Part shown: positions 16,501 through 25,022 of the stretch, piece by piece
Layout of the letters: each line of letters begins with the position of its first letter
How positions within the stretch are numbered: position 1 is the stretch's first letter
Source of the DNA: Bacillus sp. 491mf
GTDB lineage: Bacteria > Bacillota > Bacilli > Bacillales > Bacillaceae_G
NCBI RefSeq assembly: GCF_900112415.1
Contig: NZ_FOLV01000039.1
Span: forward strand, 1-35,151
Length of the DNA stretch: 35,151 nt
Direction of reading: 5' to 3'
Made by a program: the position numbers and the translations under genes
Notes under the pieces: generated by a model
What the model was told of the DNA's origin: nothing
Seen by the model: the letters and a program-made list of their open reading frames with translations, nothing else
The model's database searches: none

Positions 16501-18113
16501 AGAGATACACCAAGTTCGCTTGGGTCTTCATTAAAGAATTCCATTACACTATGATCTAAAATTAGTTTTTCATCTGTAATCAATACAACGTAATGAGGTG
16601 CAAAATACACTTTTTCTTTGGAGTTGCCTTTCTCTTCCACAGCTAACTTACGTTCTTTCAAAATTTGATACAAACTGTTCAATACTTGATCTCGGCTTCG
16701 GTCATGATAAACGAACCCGCGAACATTAATATCTCGTAAACTCGCATGCGGTAACCAACGCATCCAATCCCAGCTTGCTTTTTCTTCTTCTGGGAAAATC
16801 GTAATGAATTGTAAGTCATAATAACTATGAAACAGAGCTGTCTGCATAACGAGCATTTGCAGCTGTTCGATTACCAATTTTCGTTGTCCAATATAACCTA
16901 CTGGGCCGTTTACTAAGTCGGTCACAACCGGTACATTCTTTAAACCCTCATATTGCGAACGTAGGTCTTTTGCAGCTTCTACTAATTCATCTTTGTTTTG
17001 CGTAAACTCTTCTTCGCTAAACTTAATCTCAAAACTAGAATCAACACGCCCGAGTCCAACGCGATATGTTAAGAAGTCATGGTGTAACATTGTTTTTTCA
17101 TAGACTTGAGAATCTACTCTTACTGCCATATCACGAATTTGTTCAATGTTTGGATAGTGATAATCCAGAGCGTGCCTTTGTTCTTCACTTGCAGCATACA
17201 ATTCTTGTGTTTTCTGCTTCAAATAATTTTGATAACTTTCGTTCCGCTCTTTCGTCTCAATTCTGTATTTCTTTAAATTCTTTAAATACGTGGTTAATGA
17301 AATAATTACCGTTACCACTGTCATCCCTAGTGAAGCGAGAATAAAAATTCCGCGCGGCTGAAAAATTGCAATGACTACAGTCAACACAATCATCACAATC
17401 GGCGGCACGATCATCTGCGCCAGTTGTTCACTTGGTTTTGACGGCAAATGAGATGGTTTTCCAATCGTTAGCTTTTCCTCTGGCTCACGGTAAATAATCC
17501 GCGGGGAACGATGATAATTTGGATATTCTTCCCCAAAATCATTATCAGCTTCGATTAAAGGTGTTAATTTTGTTGTAATGCGATTAGATGAAGCCAATAT
17601 TTGAATATCTTCTTTTCCAACTTTAATTGTTACACCGTCAAAATAAAGCTGGTCACCTGCCTCAAGCATTTCCTCACCAGTCATACGGAAAAAGTTGTGA
17701 TATACATAGCCGTCATTCACAATGACTTTAAAACAATCCCCTAATGTTTCACGGATGAACAGCAAGCTAGCTTTCATGTTCTTGATTATTACGTCATCGC
17801 GATCCGTTGCGCCAAACGAAATACTATATTTGGACGCTGTATCATACACATACTCTTCTTCTGCATCCGTCAAGTAAAAGTGCATTTGTTTTTCATTAGT
17901 GATATCTACTGTCACATGTTCATTTACATGTAAGGCTTCATTCTCAAGATTCCATACTTCGCCATCCCATTTCACCACTACACGCGTTTCTAAGTCCGTG
18001 TAAGTAACGGTATCGGACCATTCATTTCCGATTGTGACTAATTCACGTTTTTTCGGATTAAGATGACATTTATGCAGTTGATTGCCGTAACTAATTGTTA
18101 GTAGTTGTACCAT
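13596..18113 (-). CDS. essC: EssC/YukBA, T7SSb FtsK/SpoIIIE-type ATPase
   Basis: The 1505-aa motor and substrate receptor of the Ess system. N-terminal FHA-like domains lie at about 1-170, and two membrane helices at about 238-275 (IVMIVLTVVIAIFQ, LASLGMTVVTVIISL). Three cytoplasmic ATPase domains follow. D1 has Walker A GTTGSGKSE near residue 671 and Walker B LFLISDEF near 778. D2 has SSPGYGKST near 1019 and ILITLDNYD near 1120. D3 is degenerate, VVAGIKKDQ near 1299 with IVIVIADLND. Only D1 and D2 look nucleotide-competent. Length matches S. aureus EssC (about 1480). GGGAGATAG precedes the ATG; essB ends 40 bp upstream. The C-terminus is where EssC variants select effector modules, and it directly adjoins the LXG module here. 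Confidence 0.97.
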   Translation of the reverse strand: MVQLLTISYGNQLHKCHLNPKKRELVTIGNEWSDTVTYTDLETRVVVKWDGEVWNLENEALHVNEHVTVDITNEKQMHFYLTDAEEEYVYDTASKYSISFGATDRDDVIIKNMKASLLFIRETLGDCFKVIVNDGYVYHNFFRMTGEEMLEAGDQLYFDGVTIKVGKEDIQILASSNRITTKLTPLIEADNDFGEEYPNYHRSPRIIYREPEEKLTIGKPSHLPSKPSEQLAQMIVPPIVMIVLTVVIAIFQPRGIFILASLGMTVVTVIISLTTYLKNLKKYRIETKERNESYQNYLKQKTQELYAASEEQRHALDYHYPNIEQIRDMAVRVDSQVYEKTMLHHDFLTYRVGLGRVDSSFEIKFSEEEFTQNKDELVEAAKDLRSQYEGLKNVPVVTDLVNGPVGYIGQRKLVIEQLQMLVMQTALFHSYYDLQFITIFPEEEKASWDWMRWLPHASLRDINVRGFVYHDRSRDQVLNSLYQILKERKLAVEEKGNSKEKVYFAPHYVVLITDEKLILDHSVMEFFNEDPSELGVSLIFVEDVMQSLPEHVKTVIDIRDAKNGNIMLEKGELVNRHFTLDHFPDGFNKEDISRALAPLNHLQNLRNSIPESVTFLEMYGVEKVHELNIKGRWAKNETFKSLAVPLGLRGKDDIVNLNLHEKAHGPHGLVAGTTGSGKSEIIQSYILSLAVNFHPYEVAFLLIDYKGGGMANLFKDLPHLLGTITNLDGAQSMRALASIKAELQKRQRLFGEHDVNHINQYQKLYKQGKVTEAMPHLFLISDEFAELKAEQPDFMKELVSTARIGRSLGIHLILATQKPSGVVNDQIWSNSKFKLALKVQNASDSNEILKTPDAAEITLPGRAYLQVGNNEIYELFQSAWSGADYIEDKDDQEQLDTTVYAINELGQYEILSEDLSGLGDKTEITTVPTELDAVINYIHDYTEENRIEALPRPWLPPLPERIFLQDLHPVNFKEAWSGEKKPLQATVGLLDQPELQAQTPLTLDISKDGHVAVYSSPGYGKSTFLQTVVMDAVRQHSPEHLHVYLLDFGTNGLMPLKTLPHVADIITLDQAEKCEKFIRRIEETLKERKRLLSKYGVANLEMYERASGETLPTILITLDNYDGVKEAAFVDNFERLIAQIVREGAAVGIHLLLSAMRQNALRIQVNTNIKAQIALYMIDDTEPRAIVGRTDLKIEEVFGRGLIKIEDPTVFQTCMPTEGEDVLGVIEHIQAEGRDMNEFWTGSKPKAIPMVPEILEYKEFIAWPETRKIMEARKLSFGVETENVTPMKLDLVEASNLVVAGIKKDQIENMIYQFTHQLLESQGFDVGLVDSRAQTFSNFKGKTALYVADKAGIEKTIQQIEGAYRSREAAFKEEQEASNDTINPADYVKKFKPIVIVIADLNDVVSSVEDSETYRLAELITNGAYMGIHFVIGCDVDAIDSRYDSASKAVKTQSHIILLRKSSGQMAFDVSNKDSSSTKLNPFEGYFIKDRYATKIKVPTIQGGY

Positions 18114-18153
18114 CTCTATCTCCCGTTTCTTTTATTTTTATTTCGTATGATGT

Positions 18154-19362
18154 TTAGTTTGCTTTATTTCCTGATGGATTTTTATTTGATAAGTCACCTG
18201 AGGAATCCGTATTGTATTTCTTTTGGTAATCTTCCAACTCTTTTTGATATTTTTGTACTTTTTCTTCACGCGCCGAACCAGTTAATTTCGGATTGTTTTT
18301 CACTTGTTCGATTTGTTTAATTAACCCGTACATAATCAATTGCGGGTCATCTATATATTTCGCAAGATCTAAAGATTTAGAGAAATCTCCGCGCCCGTTG
18401 TAGATCCAATATAGTAAATAACTTTTATCACTTTTTAGACTCACATTCTTCATAATTGCTGCTTTTTGATCATCTGTTAATTTTTCTGCTTTCACGTATG
18501 AAGAAGCTAAAACATATTTAGAGGCATCTGGTAATTTCTCAGGATCTTGTTCCTTTAAAGTGCTAATTACTTTATCGTAGTCTGTCGCTAAGAAATTTTT
18601 ATCTGCTTCTAACAATTTATTTTGATACGGCATTTTTACAAAGCTGAAATAGCCAAGCGGTACAGCAAGAACAACAGAAGCAACAATCATCGAAATAGAT
18701 AATCGTTTAAATAAACGGAATCGTTTTTTCGGCACAAGTTGCATATTTTTCTCTGTAGTCGTTTGTTCTCTTCTGTACTGATCATTTAACAACTTTACAA
18801 GGTCATCAAATGTACTAACATCAACAACACTACGATCAAACGCTGTATCCTTCGCATTTTCCAATGAACCAGAATACAACTCATCAAAACTATATTTCTT
18901 CGAGAATAGCGCAACAACTAAACATTTATACTGGCGTAAAAATTTTGCATCATCTAAGCGATATGGTGGTACGATATCACGAATACCACGATAAACAAGA
19001 TATGGCATATAATTGTCATCGAATACGATATTGTCTGGATGAAGAAAGAAAGTTTTTCGAGTTTGTAAACACTCTTGAAAGCGGGCAACGTTAAGCAATA
19101 GTCGCAGTTTATCGTTTTTACCTAGTTTTTGTACATCTTGCCATTCTCTTGTTTGTTCCTTAACGTTGAACTCAAATGTAAACATATCTTCATGATCTTC
19201 TACTGTAGCCGGTACAAAGAAATTAGATTTTTCCGTAATTAACTCCAATTGCCGTATATCCTTCACACGCGTCTGCGATTTTGATAACTTCAATTTCCGT
19301 ACATGCTCAGTCGTTTCAAACAGATAATTCATCGAATCTAGCTGAATCGTTCTTTCTGTCAT
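18154..19362 (-). CDS. essB: EssB/YukC, T7SSb membrane pseudokinase subunit
   Basis: 402 aa. The cytoplasmic pseudokinase-fold domain spans about residues 1-210 (HPDNIVFDDNYMPYLVYRG resembles a kinase catalytic-loop region without active residues). One membrane helix lies at about 220-242 (SISMIVASVVLAVPLGYF), after a basic stretch. A helical outer domain (about 245-380) with TPR-like pairs follows, then a Ser/Asn-rich tail (SSGDLSNKNPSGNK). This is the EssB architecture; EssB contacts EssC and forms the membrane complex. The start codon overlaps the stop of the 69-aa gene by four bases (ATGA), and GAGGAG lies upstream. Confidence 0.95.
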   Translation of the reverse strand: MTERTIQLDSMNYLFETTEHVRKLKLSKSQTRVKDIRQLELITEKSNFFVPATVEDHEDMFTFEFNVKEQTREWQDVQKLGKNDKLRLLLNVARFQECLQTRKTFFLHPDNIVFDDNYMPYLVYRGIRDIVPPYRLDDAKFLRQYKCLVVALFSKKYSFDELYSGSLENAKDTAFDRSVVDVSTFDDLVKLLNDQYRREQTTTEKNMQLVPKKRFRLFKRLSISMIVASVVLAVPLGYFSFVKMPYQNKLLEADKNFLATDYDKVISTLKEQDPEKLPDASKYVLASSYVKAEKLTDDQKAAIMKNVSLKSDKSYLLYWIYNGRGDFSKSLDLAKYIDDPQLIMYGLIKQIEQVKNNPKLTGSAREEKVQKYQKELEDYQKKYNTDSSGDLSNKNPSGNKAN

Positions 19363-19568
19363 AGTCCTTTACTCCTCTTTGTCATGTTCTTTTCTATATA
19401 AATCCATTTTGATTTTCCCACATATAAGTCACTGCTATGTAGAAATGTCCTACTCTTGCCCTCTACCTTTGTTTCAAACATCGCACGTGGCAAAAACAGG
19501 CACTGACCGCTCCAACACACGGTCAGTTGCTCTTGTCCACCTAAAAGAAAGGTTTTTTTATCAATCAC
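19359..19568 (-). CDS. 69-aa protein of unknown function inside the T7SS core operon
   Basis: A short, mostly beta-predicted soluble protein: FLLGGQEQLTVCWSGQ, LFLPRAMFETKV, SDLYVGKSKWIYIEKN, then a basic tail (KRSKGL). There is no signal peptide or membrane helix. It lies between esaB (8 bp upstream) and essB (four-base overlap), so it is translationally locked into the operon. It has no counterpart in the S. aureus gene order that I know (esxA-esaA-essA-esaB-essB-essC). Two decayed copies occur in this window (5445-5550 and 7416-7600) next to other T7SS remnants. I do not recognise a family; it could be a small structural or regulatory subunit. Confidence 0.75.
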   Translation of the reverse strand: MIDKKTFLLGGQEQLTVCWSGQCLFLPRAMFETKVEGKSRTFLHSSDLYVGKSKWIYIEKNMTKRSKGL

Positions 19569-19576
19569 TTATGTTT

Positions 19577-19828
19577 CTATAAAACTTTCAATATATCCCC
19601 GTCCGTTACTTGATAATCACCCAACCGATCATCATCAGTTAATAACAGTTCTTTATTAACAACCTTAACAGCGCAGCGCGAAACTTCCATCACATCAAGC
19701 TTCAACGCCTCAGCAATATTCATAAGTAGCTGCTTGATGGGCTGATGGGTAGGGATGCGCAGATCGTATAATCTGCCATTCCCTTTATTAAAGTCAATGG
19801 TGACATTAATATGTGTTTGTCCTGCCAT
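19577..19828 (-). CDS. esaB: EsaB/YukD, ubiquitin-like T7SS protein
   Basis: 83 aa. It has a beta-grasp ubiquitin-like pattern: a first strand INVTIDF, a second strand YDLRIP, a helix IKQLLMNIAEAL, and an ending YQVTDGDILKVL, matching YukD/EsaB in length and motif order. It is cytoplasmic and lacks the C-terminal diglycine of conjugated ubiquitins. It is needed for or regulates T7SS activity in other Firmicutes. It lies 13 bp after essA, with GGAGAAG-type ribosome-site bases before the ATG. Confidence 0.93.
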   Translation of the reverse strand: MAGQTHINVTIDFNKGNGRLYDLRIPTHQPIKQLLMNIAEALKLDVMEVSRCAVKVVNKELLLTDDDRLGDYQVTDGDILKVL

Positions 19829-19841
19829 ACGTTCTTCTCCC

Positions 19842-20354
19842 TTATCGCCAAATTTTCCGTATTACAACATAAATACCACAGCAAATTGCTAATACCACAG
19901 CAGCTAGGATTCCTATCATTTGCTTACTAATAGGATCCGTTTCTTGTTGATTCGTATTTTGGCTAGCGTTAACAGCTGTGCTAACCGTATAATTTTGCGC
20001 AAACAAGCTGTTCTGTCTGTCCTTCACAGTTGTATCCTTCTTGTTTGATGTCACAAATAATGAGTCATTTAATTCTTTCGCGATGCCCTCTATGTCTTTT
20101 TGCTTCTCTTTAATTGCATCTTTTGTTTGTTCTTTAAACAAGTCTGGTGCATATTTATCGAGTTCAGTTTCTTGGTTTTCCTTTTGTTCCTTTTCAATTT
20201 TTTCCTGGTTCGTCTGTTCAACACGATCCGTTTTCAAATCCATCTTCCCGTTATGTTCAAGATAGCTATCCGTCTCAGCGTGAATGGACACCGGTGTAAG
20301 AATAAGCAACAAAAAAGCGGTAATGAAACTAGCCCGCATGAGAATCAGCTTCAT
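19842..20354 (-). CDS. essA: EssA, T7SSb membrane protein
   Basis: 170 aa from the ATG at 20354, which has AAGGGG 6 nt upstream. Longer starts lack a ribosome site; the ATG at 20360 is too close to it. An N-terminal signal or anchor covers about residues 1-27 (SFITAFLLLILTPVSIHA). A Lys/Glu/Gln-rich helical outer region follows (about 30-100), and a C-terminal membrane helix runs about 146-165 (IGILAAVVLAICCGIYVVI) with a basic tail. This is the EssA layout. The gene overlaps the end of esaA by 26 bp and precedes esaB. Confidence 0.92.
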   Translation of the reverse strand: MKLILMRASFITAFLLLILTPVSIHAETDSYLEHNGKMDLKTDRVEQTNQEKIEKEQKENQETELDKYAPDLFKEQTKDAIKEKQKDIEGIAKELNDSLFVTSNKKDTTVKDRQNSLFAQNYTVSTAVNASQNTNQQETDPISKQMIGILAAVVLAICCGIYVVIRKIWR

Positions 20355-23300
20355 GTCCATCCCCTTCTTCTTTCCGGTATTTGTGTACGACAAGCAAGTT
20401 TGCCACAAGGCCAATAACAGCAAATGCAATTAAGCCATACATAATAGTCAGCGAATCTGCTCGGTCGTTTGCGAAACCAGTAAGCATACTTTCAATATAT
20501 TGGAGCGGTGAAAATTCACGTATTTTAGCAGCAGTCGACATTTTATCAAGGTTCAATCCAACTGCATCTGTCAGGAACAGATACAGGCTAAATGTAGCTA
20601 GTAGAATGAACATTCCGATCATTTTCATTTGGCGTAATAAGTAGCCTGAAATGAGAACCAACACTAACATAGTGATGGTAAAAATGCTGATCCATACTAA
20701 GAATTTCGCATGACCAATTTTCAATAAATAGCCTGAAATGCCGCCAATTAGAATCCCTTCCACAATTCCAATACCAACTTGAACAGTCGTAGTTGGCACG
20801 TTTTTCAATACCAATGACAACTCTTCCTCAAAAGCGCTTTCTTCTATGCGCTTTCGTTCTTGATTTGAAATGACATAAGCCGTAAATAGAGAAACAATGA
20901 AGCAAATTAGTACTAATAAATATGGTGTAAACGTATCTGCGGCTACAACAACACCATCATTTTTTGTTTGCACTGGATTTGCAAGGAAGCTATATAAGTT
21001 TTCATTTTGTCGCTCGCCAACACGGCTATTCGCTAGAACCTTTGTGAAGTTTTTCAAGAAATCTTTATCGTCAAGCACTTTCTTACTAAAATCGATCGAA
21101 AGCCCTGTCGCCTGCTTCACTAATGTATTTCCACTATCTTGAATTGCCTTCGCTTGGTTATCGATATTATCAAACGTTTTATACACATCGTCAGCTGATA
21201 TTAAGTTACCCTTCGATTGATCCGCCAGTGTTTGACTTTGTGCAAAAATAGACTTGAATGCCCCGTCTAACGCAAGCGTTGCCGTTTGCTCACCATCGCT
21301 ATTTGTCACAACTTTTCCTTGCTGTTCAATTAACTTACGGCTTGTTTCACGCCATGTCACTAAATCTTTTAGGGCCTGCGTAAGATCTGTATTCATCACA
21401 CTAGCTTGCTTAGTTGTCTGCTCAATTGCACTTGTTAAGTCTTGAGATTTTTCACCTGCTTCCTCAACCAATTGACTGTAAGCATCTACTTTGGTTTTCA
21501 AATCTGTTTTTTGTTCACCTATTTTTTCTGTCGTTTGCTTAGCAACATATTCTGCTAGTAAGTTAATTGCATCACCTTTGTGGAACAGGTAGTATAATGT
21601 ATATGTTTCTGGGTCTTGACCTTTTTCACTGGCTATATCCGTAAGTAATTTTTCGCTAAAATCTGGTAAATCTTTTGATGCATCAATACCGTAATACAAG
21701 TTATACAAGCTAGATAGTTTTTGATAATTTTTAATCGTCTCTTCAACTGCTTGTATAAGTTTATTAGTCGTATCCTGATTCTGATCTAACGATGACATAA
21801 CTTGGTGAGTGATGTAATTATTATTTACAGGTTTCCAGCCATCCTCTGTACCCGTTTTTTTATCTTTTGTAGGAGGCTGCTCTGTTTGTGGCTGACTAGT
21901 ACCGTTTTGCGGTTGACTGTCACTTCCTCCTGGCTGACTACCACCGTTTTGTGGTTGACTATCACTTTTCTCTGCCTTCTTCAAAGAATCCGGATTAGCG
22001 ATTGCACGCGATTGACTTAATATAGGCGGTTCAGATGGTGTTGGTTTTATGACAGGTGGTAATTGAGTTAGAACATTATCCGTATCCTCTTGTGTCAAAT
22101 TCCAACTCCAAGTTACAGGTTCAAAGATAGAAATATCACTGTTAGCGTCTTTTAACCGTAATGTCACCTTGATCACAAAATCACTTTTTTCTGTAGCTGG
22201 TAAAACAATTTTTTTATTTTCAAGGTACTCCTGAGTATAATCTTTTTCTTCTCCAATAGTCAGTTTCACACTTTTCACTTCATAATCGTCTGGTACATTT
22301 AATGTGATATATTGTCCTGATTTTTTCATAGCTGGTAGTACTGCTTTATCCGTTACGTCAATACCATTACTTGCCAGATTATCCTTCACATCTTTTACCA
22401 TTTTCGTAAGCGGAATGCTATTCTCACTTCGGTTAGGTGTATAAGGTTTTTCCGAATTATATTTCTTCGTAATAGCAATAACATTTTCCAATTCTTTTTT
22501 AGTCCCATCTGATAAACCGATATTTCGAATATCATTTTCCTCTAGCGATGGCAACCCATCAATAAGCTCTTGGATTTTTTTATTCATATGCTCATCGGGT
22601 TTACTAAAAAAATTACCTTCAGAGTAATCTGGAATGTCCTTCTTCAGCTTGTCGGTTATTGCTGTCTCTAGGTCTGGCCCCAATTTATTGGCCAACTCTG
22701 TGCTATAATCACGAACTTTTTGACCGTTATCATCAAAATACTTTTGAATAGCAGCTGAATCCGATAAAATAGTAGGCTTTTCTTCCTTCAACTGAAATTG
22801 ATCATAGATTACTTTATTCGCTGATTCTAAATTAGTAAATCGCTGCAGTATATCTGTCGTACTCATCCCTTGGTCAAACTGAGCCAACTGCGTCGTGAAG
22901 TCTTTTACAACAAGGCCATTCGCTTCCTTCATTTTATTGAAATCACCAAAGGTTGTCTGATATGTTTGATTGGATTTCATACCCTCATTTAAATTGTTGC
23001 CAAACCCGTTTAAAATCTCTTGTAACCCTTTAAAACTGCCTTTCGATACACCTGTTTGATCTTGCACACTTTTAAACTGCTGTGTGTAACCAGCTAGTGG
23101 GCTATGAACCTCATCATTGTACATATTGCTGTAAGTTTGTTCTTTTTTTACAAGAGTTGTAATGTTATCCTGTGCGTTTTGCAAGTTTCCAATAATACTA
23201 GCGAAATAAACATCGATAATTCGGCGGTTAAAATCTTCAAGAATTGAACTTGCTGTTTTTTCCGCTTCTGCTTTCACATCATTATTACCAGTTGCATTCA

Positions 23301-23676
23301 CTTTGTAGTTAAGCGTCACTTTTTCCGGTGCATTCGACTCAATTGATAATGCTCTTTGTGAGAAATCGTTCGGAATAACGATCATCATATTATAAACGTT
23401 ACGTGCTAGTCCGCTCTCCGCTACCCCGCGGCTAACTACATACCAATCATGGGTAGTATCTTTTTCAACACTCGTAATAAACTCATTACCAAATTCAATC
23501 TTTTTGCCACCCAGGTTTGCACCTTGATCTTCGTTAACTAGCGCAACCGTCATTTTTTGCGTGTCTTTATTATCCTTTCCTTTCTTCACTTGATTCAGTG
23601 CTAGAAAGGAGGTTCCGGCAGACAACGCAAGCGTCAGTATAATAAAAAATACTACGCTCCATTTTATTTTTTTCAC
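20329..23676 (-). CDS. esaA: EsaA/YueB, large T7SSb membrane protein
   Basis: 1115 aa. An N-terminal membrane helix (residues 7-27) is followed by an extracellular region of about 880 residues rich in coiled coil, then about five to six membrane helices (909-1099) and a charged, His-containing tail. This matches EsaA and B. subtilis YueB, the phage SPP1 receptor. A low-complexity Gln/Pro/Ser/Gly insert lies at about residues 569-600 (SQPQNGGSQPGG-like repeats), probably a flexible exposed linker. The start is GTG at 23676 with AGGAG 9 nt upstream. It begins the esaA-essA-esaB-X-essB-essC transcript, separated from esxA by a terminator. Confidence 0.95.
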   Translation of the reverse strand: MKKIKWSVVFFIILTLALSAGTSFLALNQVKKGKDNKDTQKMTVALVNEDQGANLGGKKIEFGNEFITSVEKDTTHDWYVVSRGVAESGLARNVYNMMIVIPNDFSQRALSIESNAPEKVTLNYKVNATGNNDVKAEAEKTASSILEDFNRRIIDVYFASIIGNLQNAQDNITTLVKKEQTYSNMYNDEVHSPLAGYTQQFKSVQDQTGVSKGSFKGLQEILNGFGNNLNEGMKSNQTYQTTFGDFNKMKEANGLVVKDFTTQLAQFDQGMSTTDILQRFTNLESANKVIYDQFQLKEEKPTILSDSAAIQKYFDDNGQKVRDYSTELANKLGPDLETAITDKLKKDIPDYSEGNFFSKPDEHMNKKIQELIDGLPSLEENDIRNIGLSDGTKKELENVIAITKKYNSEKPYTPNRSENSIPLTKMVKDVKDNLASNGIDVTDKAVLPAMKKSGQYITLNVPDDYEVKSVKLTIGEEKDYTQEYLENKKIVLPATEKSDFVIKVTLRLKDANSDISIFEPVTWSWNLTQEDTDNVLTQLPPVIKPTPSEPPILSQSRAIANPDSLKKAEKSDSQPQNGGSQPGGSDSQPQNGTSQPQTEQPPTKDKKTGTEDGWKPVNNNYITHQVMSSLDQNQDTTNKLIQAVEETIKNYQKLSSLYNLYYGIDASKDLPDFSEKLLTDIASEKGQDPETYTLYYLFHKGDAINLLAEYVAKQTTEKIGEQKTDLKTKVDAYSQLVEEAGEKSQDLTSAIEQTTKQASVMNTDLTQALKDLVTWRETSRKLIEQQGKVVTNSDGEQTATLALDGAFKSIFAQSQTLADQSKGNLISADDVYKTFDNIDNQAKAIQDSGNTLVKQATGLSIDFSKKVLDDKDFLKNFTKVLANSRVGERQNENLYSFLANPVQTKNDGVVVAADTFTPYLLVLICFIVSLFTAYVISNQERKRIEESAFEEELSLVLKNVPTTTVQVGIGIVEGILIGGISGYLLKIGHAKFLVWISIFTITMLVLVLISGYLLRQMKMIGMFILLATFSLYLFLTDAVGLNLDKMSTAAKIREFSPLQYIESMLTGFANDRADSLTIMYGLIAFAVIGLVANLLVVHKYRKEEGDGHEADSHAG

Positions 23677-23787
23677 ACATCACCACTCCTGCTAGTAAAA
23701 CTCTTTGTCTGTGTACTGTTATTCGTTTACTTCTAGTGGTCACTCTTTTCATGCCCACGATAAGGTAAAACTTTTATTAATAGGAGG

Positions 23788-23815
23788 CTTATTGTCCACA
23801 AATAGCGAGATAAAT
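23788..23815. repeat. partial copy of the dispersed intergenic repeat
   Basis: TTATTGTCCACAAATAGCGA then GATAAA resembles TACTGCCCACGAATAGCGG-GATAAA, the inner block of the repeat at 3991-4050. It lies in the 360-bp gap between esxA and esaA. Apart from this and the terminator I see no gene in 23677-24037. Confidence 0.45.
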
Positions 23816-23924
23816 GCAGACAAACTTCAAGCTACCTTATACTTTTTTACTAAGCATTTATATTTATTTCTTAATATAATCCTAAGAAAAACTGTGGTAC
23901 ATACCTTTGTTTTACAAATAAATC

Positions 23925-23960
23925 CAAAAAAGCAAGCCACGCAGCACTTGCTGCGTGGCT
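23925..23960 (-). terminator. Rho-independent terminator after esxA
   Basis: A 10-12 bp stem (AGCCACGCAG / CTGCGTGGCT, 23935-23960) is followed on the minus strand by TGCTTTTTTGG. It lies 78 bp past the esxA stop and 259 bp before the esaA start codon. Confidence 0.85.
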
Positions 23961-24037
23961 CACTACTAGGAGAATTAACTCGCGCTCGTTAATATGTAAA
24001 GCATGAAAAATCCCCTAATCTACTAACATCACCGTAA

Positions 24038-24334
24038 TTAGCTAAGTCCAAAATTACGAGATAAATCTTCATCATGTCGAGCCACAGCATCTGCTGTATC
24101 TTTCAATTGTCTTTCGATGTCATGTAGTAATTGGGCAAAGTTTTTTACCTTTGGTGCTAAGTCGATAAATTGTCGGTCAAAGCCTTCAAATGCACGACCT
24201 TCCCATTCTCCGCGTAAGTCGCTTTGTAAGCGTGTTAAATCATTTAGAATGTCCTCAATTTGATTACCACCATTACCATAACGAGCTGCTTTTGATTTCA
24301 GCTCCTCTGGGCTCATACGAATTTGTCCAGCCAT
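24038..24334 (-). CDS. esxA: EsxA/YukE, WXG100 substrate of the T7SS
   Basis: A 98-aa helical hairpin with the WXG turn as W44-E-G46 (GEWEGRAF). It has a typical start, AGQIRMSPEELKSKAARYG, and a C-terminal helix ending VARHDEDLSRNFGLS. The length and motif are those of EsxA/YukE, the secreted core component that also activates EssC. AGGAGG (complement of 24342-24347) lies 7 nt before the ATG. Unlike the rest of the locus it ends at its own terminator, which fits a short, abundant transcript. Confidence 0.97.
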   Translation of the reverse strand: MAGQIRMSPEELKSKAARYGNGGNQIEDILNDLTRLQSDLRGEWEGRAFEGFDRQFIDLAPKVKNFAQLLHDIERQLKDTADAVARHDEDLSRNFGLS

Positions 24335-24393
24335 TTATATTCCTCCTATCAATTTATGAAAATTGTAAAATCAACTATAATTTTACTAATACT

Positions 24394-24399
24394 ATTATA
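24394..24399 (-). promoter_or_regulatory. probable -10 box of the esxA promoter
   Basis: The minus strand has a perfect TATAAT at 24394-24399, 60 bp before the esxA start. With a 17-nt spacer the -35 would be TTTTAT, a poor match, so an activator or another spacing may be used. Confidence 0.5.
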
Positions 24400-25022
24400 A
24401 CAATAGTCACAAAAGTATAAAACCCTTTTTGTATACAAAATATCAAATATTGGTAAAATTCTTTTATAATTATGGGACCTCATACCCCTTATCCCCCAGC
24501 AGGAGGGATTATGTATCTTCTTCAAGAGATACTGAGCATAAATGATAGTAGGTTTATATAATCTTGTTACTTCATTATTTTAAACAAACATTCAGGAAAT
24601 TATAGGATAAGGATGATTTCTCTTTTGTCGGTAACGTAAACAAATTGCGCTTGATTTCTTTCTGCTTTGCACACGTTTTTGATACATACGAAGTTGATTT
24701 TCATTCATGACTTCTATATATACTTGTAATGTATGGAGAATTTCTTGTTGAAGTGGTTGCAATCGTTTTTCAGTACGCATGGCCGTATATAACTAGCAAA
24801 TATAGAAGTTTGTTGTATTGTAGAGATTTTTTGCGTTTTAACACATTTCTAGGAAGTAAGGGTATAACTTATAACCTTTCTTGATCTTAATTTGGTAGGT
24901 TACATATTCCTTTTTTAGATTTCATTCCCACCTCCTTCTTTCCTTTATTATACCATAAAACGCTAGAAACAGAACATACATTCGTAATTTTTCAAAAATA
25001 TTTTTACGGATATAACGGCAAT
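24400..25022. other. gene-poor stretch upstream of esxA
   Basis: There is no convincing gene. A very strong ribosome site (GAAGGAGGTGGGA) precedes an ATG at 24925 on the minus strand, but the frame stops after 12 codons (MKSKKGICNLPN). Further down, a 62-codon minus frame (24592-24780, MRTEKRLQPLQQEILHTL) has no ribosome site. Together they may be the ruins of one short gene, or the first may be a leader peptide. Neither is called as a gene. Confidence 0.4.

Noticed and set aside
23705-23992. Plus-strand 95-codon frame between esaA and esxA
   Set aside because: It spans the esxA terminator and a repeat fragment and has no ribosome site.
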